A stretch of DNA of 64,000 bases, taken from contig BAAFRX010000007.1 of the NCBI GenBank assembly GCA_045866275.1, positions 1-64,000 of the forward strand, in the 5' to 3' direction. This DNA comes from Sideroxyarcus sp045866275. GTDB taxonomy: Bacteria > Pseudomonadota > Gammaproteobacteria > Burkholderiales > Gallionellaceae. Each line of letters starts with the position of its first letter. Position 1 is the stretch's first letter. Below, piece by piece: positions 37,599-45,493 of the stretch. The notes beneath the pieces are model-generated. The model saw nothing but the letters and a program-made list of their open reading frames with translations, searched no databases and was not told the origin of the DNA. Made by a program: the position numbers and the translations under genes.

Positions 37599-38708
37599 TT
37601 AAATACGCATCGGCATAACTACGTATTTGTAATTATCTTGCTTTGGAGTTGTGATTAACAGACTACTGTTTTGATCGCCAAAGGACAGTGTTACCTCTTC
37701 GATACTCAAAAAACTCATTCCTTCAACCAAGTAATTAACATTAAATCCGATATCTAGGGCTTGGCCTGTGTATTTGATTTCAATGTCTTCTTGTGCTTCT
37801 TCCTGTTCACTGTTGCTACTGATAATTTGCAGGTTGTTTTCAGTGAGTAACAACCTGACTCCTCTGAATTTTTCATTTGAAAGGATTGCGGCCCGTTGCA
37901 GCGCTTGCATCAGCACAACTCGGTTTACCGCCAAGTGATTGCTGTGGTTTGGAATGACGCGTGTGTAATCGGGGAATTTTCCGTCAATCACTTTGGATCT
38001 CATGGTGATATTGGAAAATTTGAATCTAACTTGTTTTTCAGCGAGCTCGATTTCGATCTCTGCCTCGTTGTCAGCCAGCAACTTCATCAATTCGTTCACG
38101 GTTTTGCGGGACAGTATGACTTCCAGTTTCGGATAATCCTGTTCCATTGTTTCTGCGATGAATGCCAAACGGTGGCCGTCTGTTGCCACCATTTTGATCG
38201 AATTGCTTTCAATCACCATCAAAACACCATTCAGGTAGTAGCGAATATCCTGTTGAGCCATCGCGTGCTGGACTGAGTTCAGTAGCTTTTTCAGTTTTCC
38301 TTGTTGGATTCTGATTCTAGTCGCACCTTCCAATTGTTCAGTGAGGGCGGGAAAATCTTGGGCGGGAAGCGTCTGTAAACTGAATTTGCTTTTATTTGCT
38401 TTTACTTGCAGCTTGTTTTCCTGTGTATCCAGGTTAACGATACTTTCTTCCGGGATTGCTTTAAGAATATCCTGGAGTTTTTTGGCTGAAACGGTGATGG
38501 CTTCGGGCCCGCCGTTCTGGGGTAATTGGATTTCGAGTTGAACTTCGATCTGGATTTCAAGATCCGTACTCAACAAACTCATTCCACGCTCATTCTTTTT
38601 CAACAACACGTTCGATAAAATCGGCAGCGGTTGTTTTCTTTCAACGATTCCACCAACAGCCAGAAGAGGCTTCAGTAATTCGTTACGATTGATTTGTTTG
38701 ATAAACAT
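37599..38708 (-). CDS. dnaN: DNA polymerase III beta subunit (sliding clamp)
   Basis: 369 residues, the standard clamp length. It begins MFIKQINRNELLKPLLAVGGIVE and ends TTPKQDNYKYVVMPMRI, with the three-domain clamp pattern between (LATDGHRLAF equivalent at MVATDGHRLAFIAE). It confers processivity on the replicase. It sits 197 bases after dnaA on the same strand. Confidence 0.96.
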   Translation of the reverse strand: MFIKQINRNELLKPLLAVGGIVERKQPLPILSNVLLKKNERGMSLLSTDLEIQIEVQLEIQLPQNGGPEAITVSAKKLQDILKAIPEESIVNLDTQENKLQVKANKSKFSLQTLPAQDFPALTEQLEGATRIRIQQGKLKKLLNSVQHAMAQQDIRYYLNGVLMVIESNSIKMVATDGHRLAFIAETMEQDYPKLEVILSRKTVNELMKLLADNEAEIEIELAEKQVRFKFSNITMRSKVIDGKFPDYTRVIPNHSNHLAVNRVVLMQALQRAAILSNEKFRGVRLLLTENNLQIISSNSEQEEAQEDIEIKYTGQALDIGFNVNYLVEGMSFLSIEEVTLSFGDQNSSLLITTPKQDNYKYVVMPMRI

Positions 38709-38905
38709 GTTTTTATCCTATTTCATTAATAACAATAGTAATCGCCGAAAATTCTGTGTGAAACTAAATTTAATCCAATAATTCAATGTCTAATATATGG
38801 ACAAACATTGTGCTAAATCGCCAGTTTAAATGTTGATTGTTTGTGGATTGTTTTCCACCCAGTTTAAAAAAATTGATATATCAACAAAACAAACATCTTT
38901 TTCAT
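38709..38905. other. AT-rich dnaA-dnaN spacer, candidate oriC
   Basis: 197 bases, very AT-rich, between dnaA and dnaN. Motifs resembling the DnaA box TTWTNCACA are TTTTCCACC at 38851-38859 (one mismatch), its near neighbour CAATCCACA on the minus strand at 38842-38850 (two mismatches), and TTTCACACA on the minus strand at 38755-38763 (one mismatch). An AT tract follows at 38866-38893. It could be the replication origin or only the dnaN promoter region; the box quality is modest. Confidence 0.45.
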
Positions 38906-40249
38906 TTATGAACGCAAGGTTTGATGGAGCAAATTAAATTCAGCCGCTATTGTTTCATCAGAGTTGCGTAAATTTTCGATTGTCTTGCAAGCGTGCAGCA
39001 CAGTTGTGTGATCGCGTCCCCCAAAAGCATTTCCAATTTCAGGCAAACTAAATTGAGTCAATTCTCTTGCCAGTGACATGGCGATCTGGCGGGGACGTGC
39101 GATTATTCTAGTTCTCTTTTTTGATATCAAGTCTATGATTTTTAATCTGTAAAAATCAGCAACCGTCTTTTGAATATTTTCTATCGAAACTTGCTTATTT
39201 TGTGCTGCAAGCAAGTCCTTGAGGGCTTCTTTGGCTAGTTCGATTGAAATTTCGCTCTTATGAAATCGAGCATAAGCCTCAATCCGGTTAAGCGCGCCTT
39301 CCAGTTCACGAATATTTGATCGCACATGCTTCGCAATAAAAAATGCGACATCCTCACCAATCGGTTTTTCGCTGTGGGCAGTTTTCTGTAACAGTATTGC
39401 CACCCGCATTTCAAGTCCTGGCGGCTCGATTGCAACCGTTAAACCGCAGGTAAAACGAGAAGTCAGTCTTGGCTCTATCCCTGTAATCTCTTTTGGGAAA
39501 GTATCACAGGAGATTACAACCTGTTTGTTTGCGTCGATCAATGAGTTCAGCGTGTAAAAAAACTCTTGTTGCGTACCGGGTTTGTCCGCTATGAATTGAA
39601 TGTCGTCAATCAAAAGCAAATCCAGGGCGTTGTAGTACTGCTTGAATTCATCAAAACTTTTGGTTTGAAAAGCTTTTACAACACCGGATACATAGTTCGT
39701 GGCGTGGATATAACAAATTTTTGCTTGCGGATTTTCTTTTGCGACCAGGTTCCCTATTGACTGCAGCAAGTGAGTTTTCCCCAAACCCACCCCACCATAA
39801 ACAAACAATGGATTATATGATTTACCTGGTTTTTCAGCGACTTGCAACGCAGCCGCATGTGCCAGCTGATTAGCTTTTCCGGTTACATAGGATTCAAAAG
39901 TGAGTTGATGGTTGAGTTTATTGCCTGTTTTAGTCAATTTAACAGGGGTCACTATTTCATTGTGCTTTGAGGGTGAAACCTTCTGTTCCAACAAAGGTTC
40001 GCGCCTGACTTTTTCCAGGCGCAGCTCTATTTCAGGGATGGAATCAAAGAAGGGAGCGGCCTGTTGAGAGATGTCCGCAAGAAATCTTTCTTGGATGACC
40101 CGCATCGTAAAACTATTTGGCGCAGTCAATACCAGACGATTGCCAACAACTTCAAAACGCAGGGGTTTGATCCAAGAATTGTATTGCTGCGCGGGAAGCA
40201 GTTCTTTGAAGTAGCGCTGGCAGTTGGTGGAAACAGCAGGAGCAGACAT
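38906..40249 (-). CDS. dnaA: Chromosomal replication initiator DnaA
   Basis: 447 residues. Domain I is at the N-terminus (CQRYFKELLPAQQYNSWI), followed by a linker of about 25 residues. The AAA+ domain has Walker A GGVGLGKTHLLQ at residues 152-163 and Walker B LLLIDDIQFI, and the C-terminal DNA-binding domain has the signature GGRDHTTVLHACKTI. It unwinds oriC and loads the helicase. The gene is visibly AT-rich. A perfect DnaA box lies 54 bases upstream of the start, consistent with autoregulation. Confidence 0.97.
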   Translation of the reverse strand: MSAPAVSTNCQRYFKELLPAQQYNSWIKPLRFEVVGNRLVLTAPNSFTMRVIQERFLADISQQAAPFFDSIPEIELRLEKVRREPLLEQKVSPSKHNEIVTPVKLTKTGNKLNHQLTFESYVTGKANQLAHAAALQVAEKPGKSYNPLFVYGGVGLGKTHLLQSIGNLVAKENPQAKICYIHATNYVSGVVKAFQTKSFDEFKQYYNALDLLLIDDIQFIADKPGTQQEFFYTLNSLIDANKQVVISCDTFPKEITGIEPRLTSRFTCGLTVAIEPPGLEMRVAILLQKTAHSEKPIGEDVAFFIAKHVRSNIRELEGALNRIEAYARFHKSEISIELAKEALKDLLAAQNKQVSIENIQKTVADFYRLKIIDLISKKRTRIIARPRQIAMSLARELTQFSLPEIGNAFGGRDHTTVLHACKTIENLRNSDETIAAEFNLLHQTLRS

Positions 40250-40302
40250 GCTTGAATTTTTAAGAAGCTTAAGGTCGATGCATTCTACAAGCTCTCTAAA
40301 AA

Positions 40303-40311
40303 GTTATCCAC
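40303..40311 (+). promoter_or_regulatory. Perfect DnaA box between dnaA and rpmH
   Basis: TTATCCACA, an exact match to the high-affinity E. coli-type DnaA box, lies in the 141-base divergent spacer upstream of dnaA. A single box suggests dnaA autoregulation, or part of an origin extending over this region. Confidence 0.75.
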
Positions 40312-40325
40312 AATATAAATTAAGC

Positions 40326-40354
40326 TTGACAGAATGCGTCCTTGCCATTGTAAT
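40326..40354 (+). promoter_or_regulatory. Sigma-70 type promoter for rpmH-rnpA
   Basis: TTGACA at 40326-40331, a 17-base spacer and TGTAAT at 40349-40354 form a near-consensus housekeeping promoter. It is 36 bases before the rpmH ATG and points rightwards, as expected for the strongly expressed L34 operon. Confidence 0.75.
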
Positions 40355-40390
40355 TGCGCGCTTTTTACAAATTGAACAAAGGATTAAACA

Positions 40391-40525
40391 ATGAAACGCA
40401 CATTTCAGCCTTCTGTCACCAAACGCAAACGTACGCATGGTTTTTTGGTTCGCATGAAAACCAAGGGTGGTCGTGCCGTGATTGCAGCCAGACGCGCAAA
40501 GGGCCGTGTTCGCTTGGGAGTCTAA
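40391..40525 (+). CDS. rpmH: 50S ribosomal protein L34
   Basis: 44 residues: MKRTFQPSVTKRKRTHGF, then LVRMKTKGGRAVIAARRAKG and RVRLGV. This matches L34 over its entire length. The ATG follows the promoter at 40326, with only a weak AAAGG-like site. It is the first gene on the rightward side of the origin, overlapped by rnpA. Confidence 0.97.
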   Translation: MKRTFQPSVTKRKRTHGFLVRMKTKGGRAVIAARRAKGRVRLGV

Positions 40526-40877
40526 TACGCGCGGGCGATTTAATTTCCCCAAGCGGAGCAAATTGACACGCAGGGATGGTTTTGCCTCTATCTTGCAACA
40601 AAAGGCGCAATCCAATCAGTGGTTCGCCGTCTATTCGTTACCCAACCAAATTGGTCGTTCCCGCCTTGGTTTGACAGTGGGGAAGCGCTTTGTGCGCAAA
40701 GCTGTGCAACGAAACAGGATCAAGAGAATGATCCGGGAGTGTTTTCGCACACTAGACCGCGAGGGGGTAGAGCGGGATATTTTGGTCCGATTGCGATCTC
40801 ACATCAATATGTCGGATTATCGTAATGCGCGTACCGCCCTATCCAATTTGATATACGGGCTTCTTCAAAAAAAATGA
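40506..40877 (+). CDS. rnpA: Ribonuclease P protein component
   Basis: About 123 residues. Conserved features are FPKRSKLTRRDGFASIL, FAVYSLPNQIGRSRLGLTVGKRFVRKAVQRNRIKR with the RNR motif, and REGVERDILVRLRS. It binds the RNase P RNA for tRNA 5' maturation. No ATG precedes the conserved region in frame. GTG at 40506, with AAGG five bases upstream and overlapping rpmH by 20 bases, is preferred; TTG at 40482 is an alternative. The 3' end overlaps yidD by ATGA. Confidence 0.88.
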   Translation: MFAWESNTRGRFNFPKRSKLTRRDGFASILQQKAQSNQWFAVYSLPNQIGRSRLGLTVGKRFVRKAVQRNRIKRMIRECFRTLDREGVERDILVRLRSHINMSDYRNARTALSNLIYGLLQKK

Positions 40878-41083
40878 AGAAATTCCTTCTTGCTTTGCTG
40901 CGTGGCTACAAGTTTTTGATAAGTCCGATATTGCCCCCGGCATGCAGATTTCATCCTAGCTGCTCAGAGTATGCAGAAGAAGCAATTGTCAAACATGGCC
41001 CGATAAAAGGGCTATGGCTGGCAGTCTGGCGCGTGGCAAGATGCAACCCTTGGAGCGCGGGCGGTCACGACCCGGTTCCCTAG
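40874..41083 (+). CDS. yidD: Membrane protein insertion efficiency factor YidD
   Basis: 69 residues with the UPF0161/YidD pattern: LLALLRGYKFLISPILPP, CRFHPSCSEYAEEAIVKHG and GLWLAVWRVARCNPWSAGG, including the three conserved cysteines. It is thought to assist YidC-dependent insertion. The ATG overlaps the rnpA stop; yidC follows after 21 bases. Confidence 0.95.
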   Translation: MKKFLLALLRGYKFLISPILPPACRFHPSCSEYAEEAIVKHGPIKGLWLAVWRVARCNPWSAGGHDPVP

Positions 41084-41104
41084 CTAAAATCAGGTGATAT
41101 TCAA

Positions 41105-42730
41105 ATGGAAACCCGGCGTCTTTTGTTGTTTATTGTTTTTTCATTCTCACTGATTGTATTGTGGGGAGAATGGAATAACCGGAACCAACCGGAAGCCAAA
41201 TCGAGTGCTGAAGTTCCGACTTCACCCGTACCGCAACCCATCAGTCGGCCAGCAATCGCTACTTCTGCTCCGGTCAATGCTGATTCCATTGTGGCGGGAG
41301 AAAAAATCAAGGTTGTCACGGATCTGCTGGACGTGGAAATCAATACTGCGGGCGGCAATTTGCAACAGGTCGCCCTGCTCAAACACCATGAAGCGAAAGA
41401 TACAAGCAAACCGATCGTCCTCTTGCAGCAACAGGACAACAGAACGTATCTTGCCCAATCAGGTTTGCTGGGGGAAGGTCTTCCTGCCCATTTAGCAAGC
41501 TTTCGTGTAAACCAAAAAGAATACAAACTGGAAGAGGGTGCCGAACAGATTGCGGTTGTGCTCACGCCAACCATCGAAAAAAATGTGCGGGTCAGCAAGA
41601 TATACACTTTCCATCGTGGCAGCTATCTAATTGATGTCTCTTATAAAATTGAAAACACAGGGAATACGGCATTAACTCCATCGGCTTATTTCCAGATTGT
41701 GCGGGATTCTGGCACTCCGGAAGGGGCCTCGGCATTTATTCCAACTTATACCGGACCGGCTTTTTATACGGATGCCGAAAAGTTCAAAAAAGTAGAGTTT
41801 TCCAGTATTGAGAAAAACAAGCCAGCCTTGCCTGCTGCTTCTGACAACGGGTGGGTAGGCATGCTGCAACATTATTTTGTATCGGCATGGATACCTCAAC
41901 AAGGCGCACAACGAGAGTTTTACGCCAGAAAACTGAATGGTGGGCTATTCTCTGCAGGGTTGGTGATGCCCGTGCCGGAGATCAAACCAGGCGAGCACAC
42001 CCAAATTTCCGCCCGGTTCTACGCAGGGCCCGCCCAATCCAAGCTTGATGAAATCGCTCCGGGCCTCGGGTTGACTGTTGATTACGGGATTTTTACCATT
42101 TTTGCCGCCCCCCTGTTTTGGTTGATGTCTTTCCTGTATGAATGGGTAGGCAACTGGGGTTTGGCCATCATTTTGTTGACGGTGTTAATCAAACTCGCCT
42201 TTTTCCCGCTGTCAGCGACCAGCTATCGCTCCATGGCGAAAATGCGGGTGTTGGCTCCCAAGCTCGAAAGGATCAAGAAGCAGTACGGTGAGGATCGCGA
42301 GCGGCTCAACAAAGAGATGATGGAGCTGTACAAAACCGAAAAAATCAATCCTTTGGGGGGATGTTTGCCGGTTCTCATTCAGATTCCGGTATTCATTGGG
42401 TTGTATTGGGCGATTCTGGAGAGCGTTGAACTGCGCCATGCGCCATTCATAGGCTGGATCGTGGACTTGTCGGTGTCCGACCCTTATTACGTATTACCTG
42501 TCATCATGGGCCTCAGCATGTTGCTGCAAAGCCGGCTCAACCAGGTACCAGCAGATCCTCTGCAAGCAAAGATCATGCAGATCATGCCGATCGCTTTCAG
42601 TGTGATCTTTTTCTTCTTCCCAGCCGGACTGGTGTTGTATTCCATCGTGAACAACATCCTTTCCATCGCCCAGCAGTGGTATATAACGCATGGGGCTGAA
42701 ATGGCACAAAAGGGTGTTGCAAAATCCTGA
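41105..42730 (+). CDS. yidC: Membrane protein insertase YidC
   Basis: 541 residues. It has an N-terminal transmembrane helix (LLLFIVFSFSLIVLWG), a large periplasmic beta domain (to about residue 330), then the conserved insertase core with LFWLMSFLYEWVGNWGLAIILLT, LNKEMMELYKTEKINPLGGC and IPVFIGLYWAI. It inserts inner-membrane proteins, including the F0 subunits encoded downstream. Its end overlaps the start of mnmE. Confidence 0.96.
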   Translation: METRRLLLFIVFSFSLIVLWGEWNNRNQPEAKSSAEVPTSPVPQPISRPAIATSAPVNADSIVAGEKIKVVTDLLDVEINTAGGNLQQVALLKHHEAKDTSKPIVLLQQQDNRTYLAQSGLLGEGLPAHLASFRVNQKEYKLEEGAEQIAVVLTPTIEKNVRVSKIYTFHRGSYLIDVSYKIENTGNTALTPSAYFQIVRDSGTPEGASAFIPTYTGPAFYTDAEKFKKVEFSSIEKNKPALPAASDNGWVGMLQHYFVSAWIPQQGAQREFYARKLNGGLFSAGLVMPVPEIKPGEHTQISARFYAGPAQSKLDEIAPGLGLTVDYGIFTIFAAPLFWLMSFLYEWVGNWGLAIILLTVLIKLAFFPLSATSYRSMAKMRVLAPKLERIKKQYGEDRERLNKEMMELYKTEKINPLGGCLPVLIQIPVFIGLYWAILESVELRHAPFIGWIVDLSVSDPYYVLPVIMGLSMLLQSRLNQVPADPLQAKIMQIMPIAFSVIFFFFPAGLVLYSIVNNILSIAQQWYITHGAEMAQKGVAKS

Positions 42731-44054
42731 AACCATAGCCGCCATTGCCACCGCACCCGGCCAGGGTGGAATTGGGGTGGTGCGTCTGTCGGGGCGCGAC
42801 CTGGCCAAATTTGGCCAAGCGCTGCTTGGCTTCATGCCCCCAGCCAGATATGCCCGCTACACTCCCTTTTTGGATTCAAAGGGAGCCATTATCGATCATG
42901 GCATCGCGCTTTACTTTCCTGCCCCAAATTCCTATACCGGCGAAGATGTTCTTGAATTGCAAGGACATGGCGGCATCGCTGTTACACGCATCCTTTTGAA
43001 TCGCTGTATCGAGCTCGGGGCGCGACTCGCACAACCTGGAGAGTTTACCCAGCGTGCTTTCTTGAACGGCAAGCTGGACCTTGCCCAAGCTGAAAGTGTC
43101 GCGGACCTGATTGCGGCAACCACCGAGCAGGCGGCGCGAAGTGCTGTCCGTTCTCTGGAGGGTGATTTTTCGGCGGCGATCCATGCGGTTGTTTCAATGC
43201 TGATTGAACTTCGTGCCTACATTGAAGCAATGATTGATTTTCCGGAAGAAGGGGATGTGCCGTTATCAGGGCAGCATTTCATCAGGGAAAAACTCGAAGC
43301 TGTTCAGTCGCAACTCACCCATATCCAAACACTGGCCAGACAAGGCAGTATTCTGCGTGAAGGCGCGCATATTGTCCTTGTCGGCCCACCCAATGCAGGC
43401 AAATCCAGCTTGCTTAACTGTCTGGCCGGAGAAGAGGTGGCGCTCGTCAGCGATATTCCCGGGACAACGCGCGATGCGATACGCGAGGTTTTGCAGATCA
43501 ACGGAGTGCCGCTACACGTGATTGATACTGCGGGCATACGCCAAACTGACGACAGCATCGAACTGATGGGCATCACCAGGACGCGGCAAAACATGGCAAA
43601 GGCTGACTTGGTTCTGGTGTTGATTGATGAATCAAACCCTGTCCATCTTGAAGCTTCTTTTATTGCCGAGAATCTAATGATGGGCAGACCTGTAATCTTT
43701 GTGCACAACAAGATCGATTTGACTGGCGAAAAATGTTGGGTCGAAGAGCGAGAGGCGGGGGTGCACATCTATCTTTCCGCCAAAACTGGGCAGGGTGTGG
43801 ATGAATTGAAGGAAATCATGCTCAGTCATGTCGGCTGGCATCAGGAAGACGGTGTTTTTATGGCGCGCGCCCGGCATTTGAAGGCAATTGGCGAGGCGCT
43901 GGAAAACGTGAGAGAGGCGATGCACAGCAAACTGTTGGAATTGCAGGCCGAATCGTTGCGTCAAGCCCAACGCGCCTTGAATCAGATCACAGGTGAGTTT
44001 GTAGCGGACGACCTGCTGGGTGAAATATTTGGAAAGTTTTGTATTGGGAAGTGA
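42714..44054 (+). CDS. mnmE: tRNA uridine-5-carboxymethylaminomethyl GTPase MnmE
   Basis: 446 residues. The N-terminal tetrahydrofolate-binding domain is ETIAAIATAPGQGGIGVVRLSG. The internal G domain has GPPNAGKSSLLN, DIPGTTRD, DTAG and NKID. The C-terminal FCIGK carries the catalytic Cys. With MnmG it modifies the wobble uridine of certain tRNAs. GTG at 42714 gives a family-like N-terminus; an in-frame ATG at 42690 lies further inside yidC. Its partner gene mnmG is separated from it by the parS site and an IS4 element. Confidence 0.93.
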   Translation: MLQNPETIAAIATAPGQGGIGVVRLSGRDLAKFGQALLGFMPPARYARYTPFLDSKGAIIDHGIALYFPAPNSYTGEDVLELQGHGGIAVTRILLNRCIELGARLAQPGEFTQRAFLNGKLDLAQAESVADLIAATTEQAARSAVRSLEGDFSAAIHAVVSMLIELRAYIEAMIDFPEEGDVPLSGQHFIREKLEAVQSQLTHIQTLARQGSILREGAHIVLVGPPNAGKSSLLNCLAGEEVALVSDIPGTTRDAIREVLQINGVPLHVIDTAGIRQTDDSIELMGITRTRQNMAKADLVLVLIDESNPVHLEASFIAENLMMGRPVIFVHNKIDLTGEKCWVEEREAGVHIYLSAKTGQGVDELKEIMLSHVGWHQEDGVFMARARHLKAIGEALENVREAMHSKLLELQAESLRQAQRALNQITGEFVADDLLGEIFGKFCIGK

Positions 44055-44066
44055 GTATTAAGCGAA

Positions 44067-44082
44067 CGTTTCACGTGAAACA
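44067..44082. promoter_or_regulatory. parS site, mnmE-mnmG spacer
   Basis: CGTTTCACGTGAAACA matches the parS consensus TGTTTCACGTGAAACA at 15 of 16 positions, with a perfect 14-base palindromic core. It lies 12 bases after the mnmE stop and was not disturbed by the nearby IS4 insertion. Confidence 0.88.
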
Positions 44083-44140
44083 TTCGTTTTTGCTGAAAGC
44101 GGCCTTGTTGTAAGATGCGCGCCCAATTTTTATAAACGAT

Positions 44141-44151
44141 GAAATGGATAC
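44141..44151. repeat. Target-site duplication, left copy
   Basis: GAAATGGATAC immediately precedes the left inverted repeat of the IS4-family element and is repeated exactly at 45483-45493. Eleven bases is within the 10-12 range of IS4-family insertions. This copy retains the original first bases of mnmG, including an orphaned ATG. Confidence 0.93.
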
Positions 44152-45482
44152 AGTAGTGTCCGGTTAAATTAGTCATTCTCGCCACGAAGCTCAATAACGG
44201 GTGGGTTTGTGGCTCAAATATTTTGGTGCCGATTTGAAATCAGTTTACCCATATTCCGGTTCAAGTAACGTCCAGTGGTCGATTCCGCTGGAGGTGAGCT
44301 ATGAACATGGGCAAGACGCTGTTCGCGCAGATCATGGAGTTCGTACCGTGGACCAGTTTTGCGCGCATCGTGGCGCGCTACGGCGGAGATTCCGGGGTGC
44401 GCAGCCTGGCCTGTACCGAGCAATTCCGTGCCATGGCCTTTGCGCAACTGACCTACCGCGAGAGTCTGCGCGATATCGAAACCTGCCTGCTGGCCAACCA
44501 GATGAAGCTTTACAGCATGGGTTTTCGCGCACCGGTCAAACGCTCGACGCTGGCCGATGCCAACGAAGGGCGCGACTGGCACATCTGGGCCGATTTGGCC
44601 GCGCTGCTGATCAAGCGGTCGCGCAAGCTGTACTGCAACGACAGCTTCGGTATCGAGCTCTCCAACACGGTGTACGCGCTGGATGCCACGACCATCGACT
44701 TGTGCCTGTCGCTGTTTCCATGGGCGCCGTTTCGGACGACCAAAGCGGCGGTAAGGCTGCACACCTTGCTGGATCTGCGCGGCAACATCCTCGCCTTCAT
44801 TCACATCTCGGACGGCAAGATGCACGAGGTCAATGTGCTGGACATGCTGACCTTCGAAGCGGGTGCCTTCTATGTGATGGACCGAGGCTATCTGGATTTC
44901 GGTCGGCTGTATGCTTTGCATCAGGCGGGCAGTTTCTTCGTGATCCAAGCCAAGCGCGGCATGGATGCGCGCAGGGTTTACTCGATGCCAACCGACCGCA
45001 GTACAGGCATCGTCTGCGACCAGCGCATTGCGCTGAACGGTTTCTACGTTGCCAATGCGTATCCCGAACAGCTGCGGCGCGTCCGCTTCAAAGACCCGGA
45101 ATCCGGCAAGACACTGGTGTTCCTCACCAACAACACTGTATTGCCAGCACTGACCATCGCCGCGCTTTACAAGAGCCGCTGGCAGGTCGAGTTGTTCTTC
45201 AAGTGGATCAAGCAGCACCTGCGCATCAAACGCTTCATCGGCAACAGCGAGAACGCGGTGAAGACGCAAATCTGGTGCGCCGTCTCTACCTACGTGCTGA
45301 TTGCCATCGTTAAGAAGGAGCTGCAATTTGATGCCTCGCTTTATTCGCTGCTACAGATTCTTTCGGTGTCTGTCTTTGAGAAAACCCCACTGGATCAGGC
45401 TTTCGCGGGCGGTGGACAACTCGTAGAACAGACGGACTTTTCTAACCAGCTAAATTTGTTCGACTTTTAACCGGACACTACT
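44152..45482 (+). mobile_element. Complete IS4-family insertion sequence
   Basis: 1331 bases bounded by perfect 17-base terminal inverted repeats (AGTAGTGTCCGGTTAAA at 44152-44168 and its reverse complement at 45466-45482) and an exact 11-base target duplication. It has a single transposase gene on the plus strand. Intact ends and gene suggest recent, possibly still active, transposition. It is inserted at the mnmG start codon. Confidence 0.95.
44301..45470 (+). CDS. IS4-family transposase
   Basis: 389 residues. An N-terminal DUF4372-like segment (FAQIMEFVPWTSFARIVARYGG) is followed by a DDE domain: first Asp in YALDATTIDL (D128), second in FYVMDRGYLDF (D194), and the IS4 signature Y290-R293-E297-K304 in YKSRWQVELFFKWIK, with exact Y(2)R(3)E(6)K spacing. 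The ATG has a strong GGAGGTGA site. It is full length with no frameshift. The stop is 15 bases before the mnmG ATG, so transposase transcription may feed mnmG. Confidence 0.95.
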   Translation: MNMGKTLFAQIMEFVPWTSFARIVARYGGDSGVRSLACTEQFRAMAFAQLTYRESLRDIETCLLANQMKLYSMGFRAPVKRSTLADANEGRDWHIWADLAALLIKRSRKLYCNDSFGIELSNTVYALDATTIDLCLSLFPWAPFRTTKAAVRLHTLLDLRGNILAFIHISDGKMHEVNVLDMLTFEAGAFYVMDRGYLDFGRLYALHQAGSFFVIQAKRGMDARRVYSMPTDRSTGIVCDQRIALNGFYVANAYPEQLRRVRFKDPESGKTLVFLTNNTVLPALTIAALYKSRWQVELFFKWIKQHLRIKRFIGNSENAVKTQIWCAVSTYVLIAIVKKELQFDASLYSLLQILSVSVFEKTPLDQAFAGGGQLVEQTDFSNQLNLFDF

Positions 45483-45493
45483 GAAATGGATAC
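45483..45493. repeat. Target-site duplication, right copy
   Basis: GAAATGGATAC directly after the right inverted repeat, identical to 44141-44151. The ATG within it (45486) is the mnmG start codon now in use. Confidence 0.93.
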
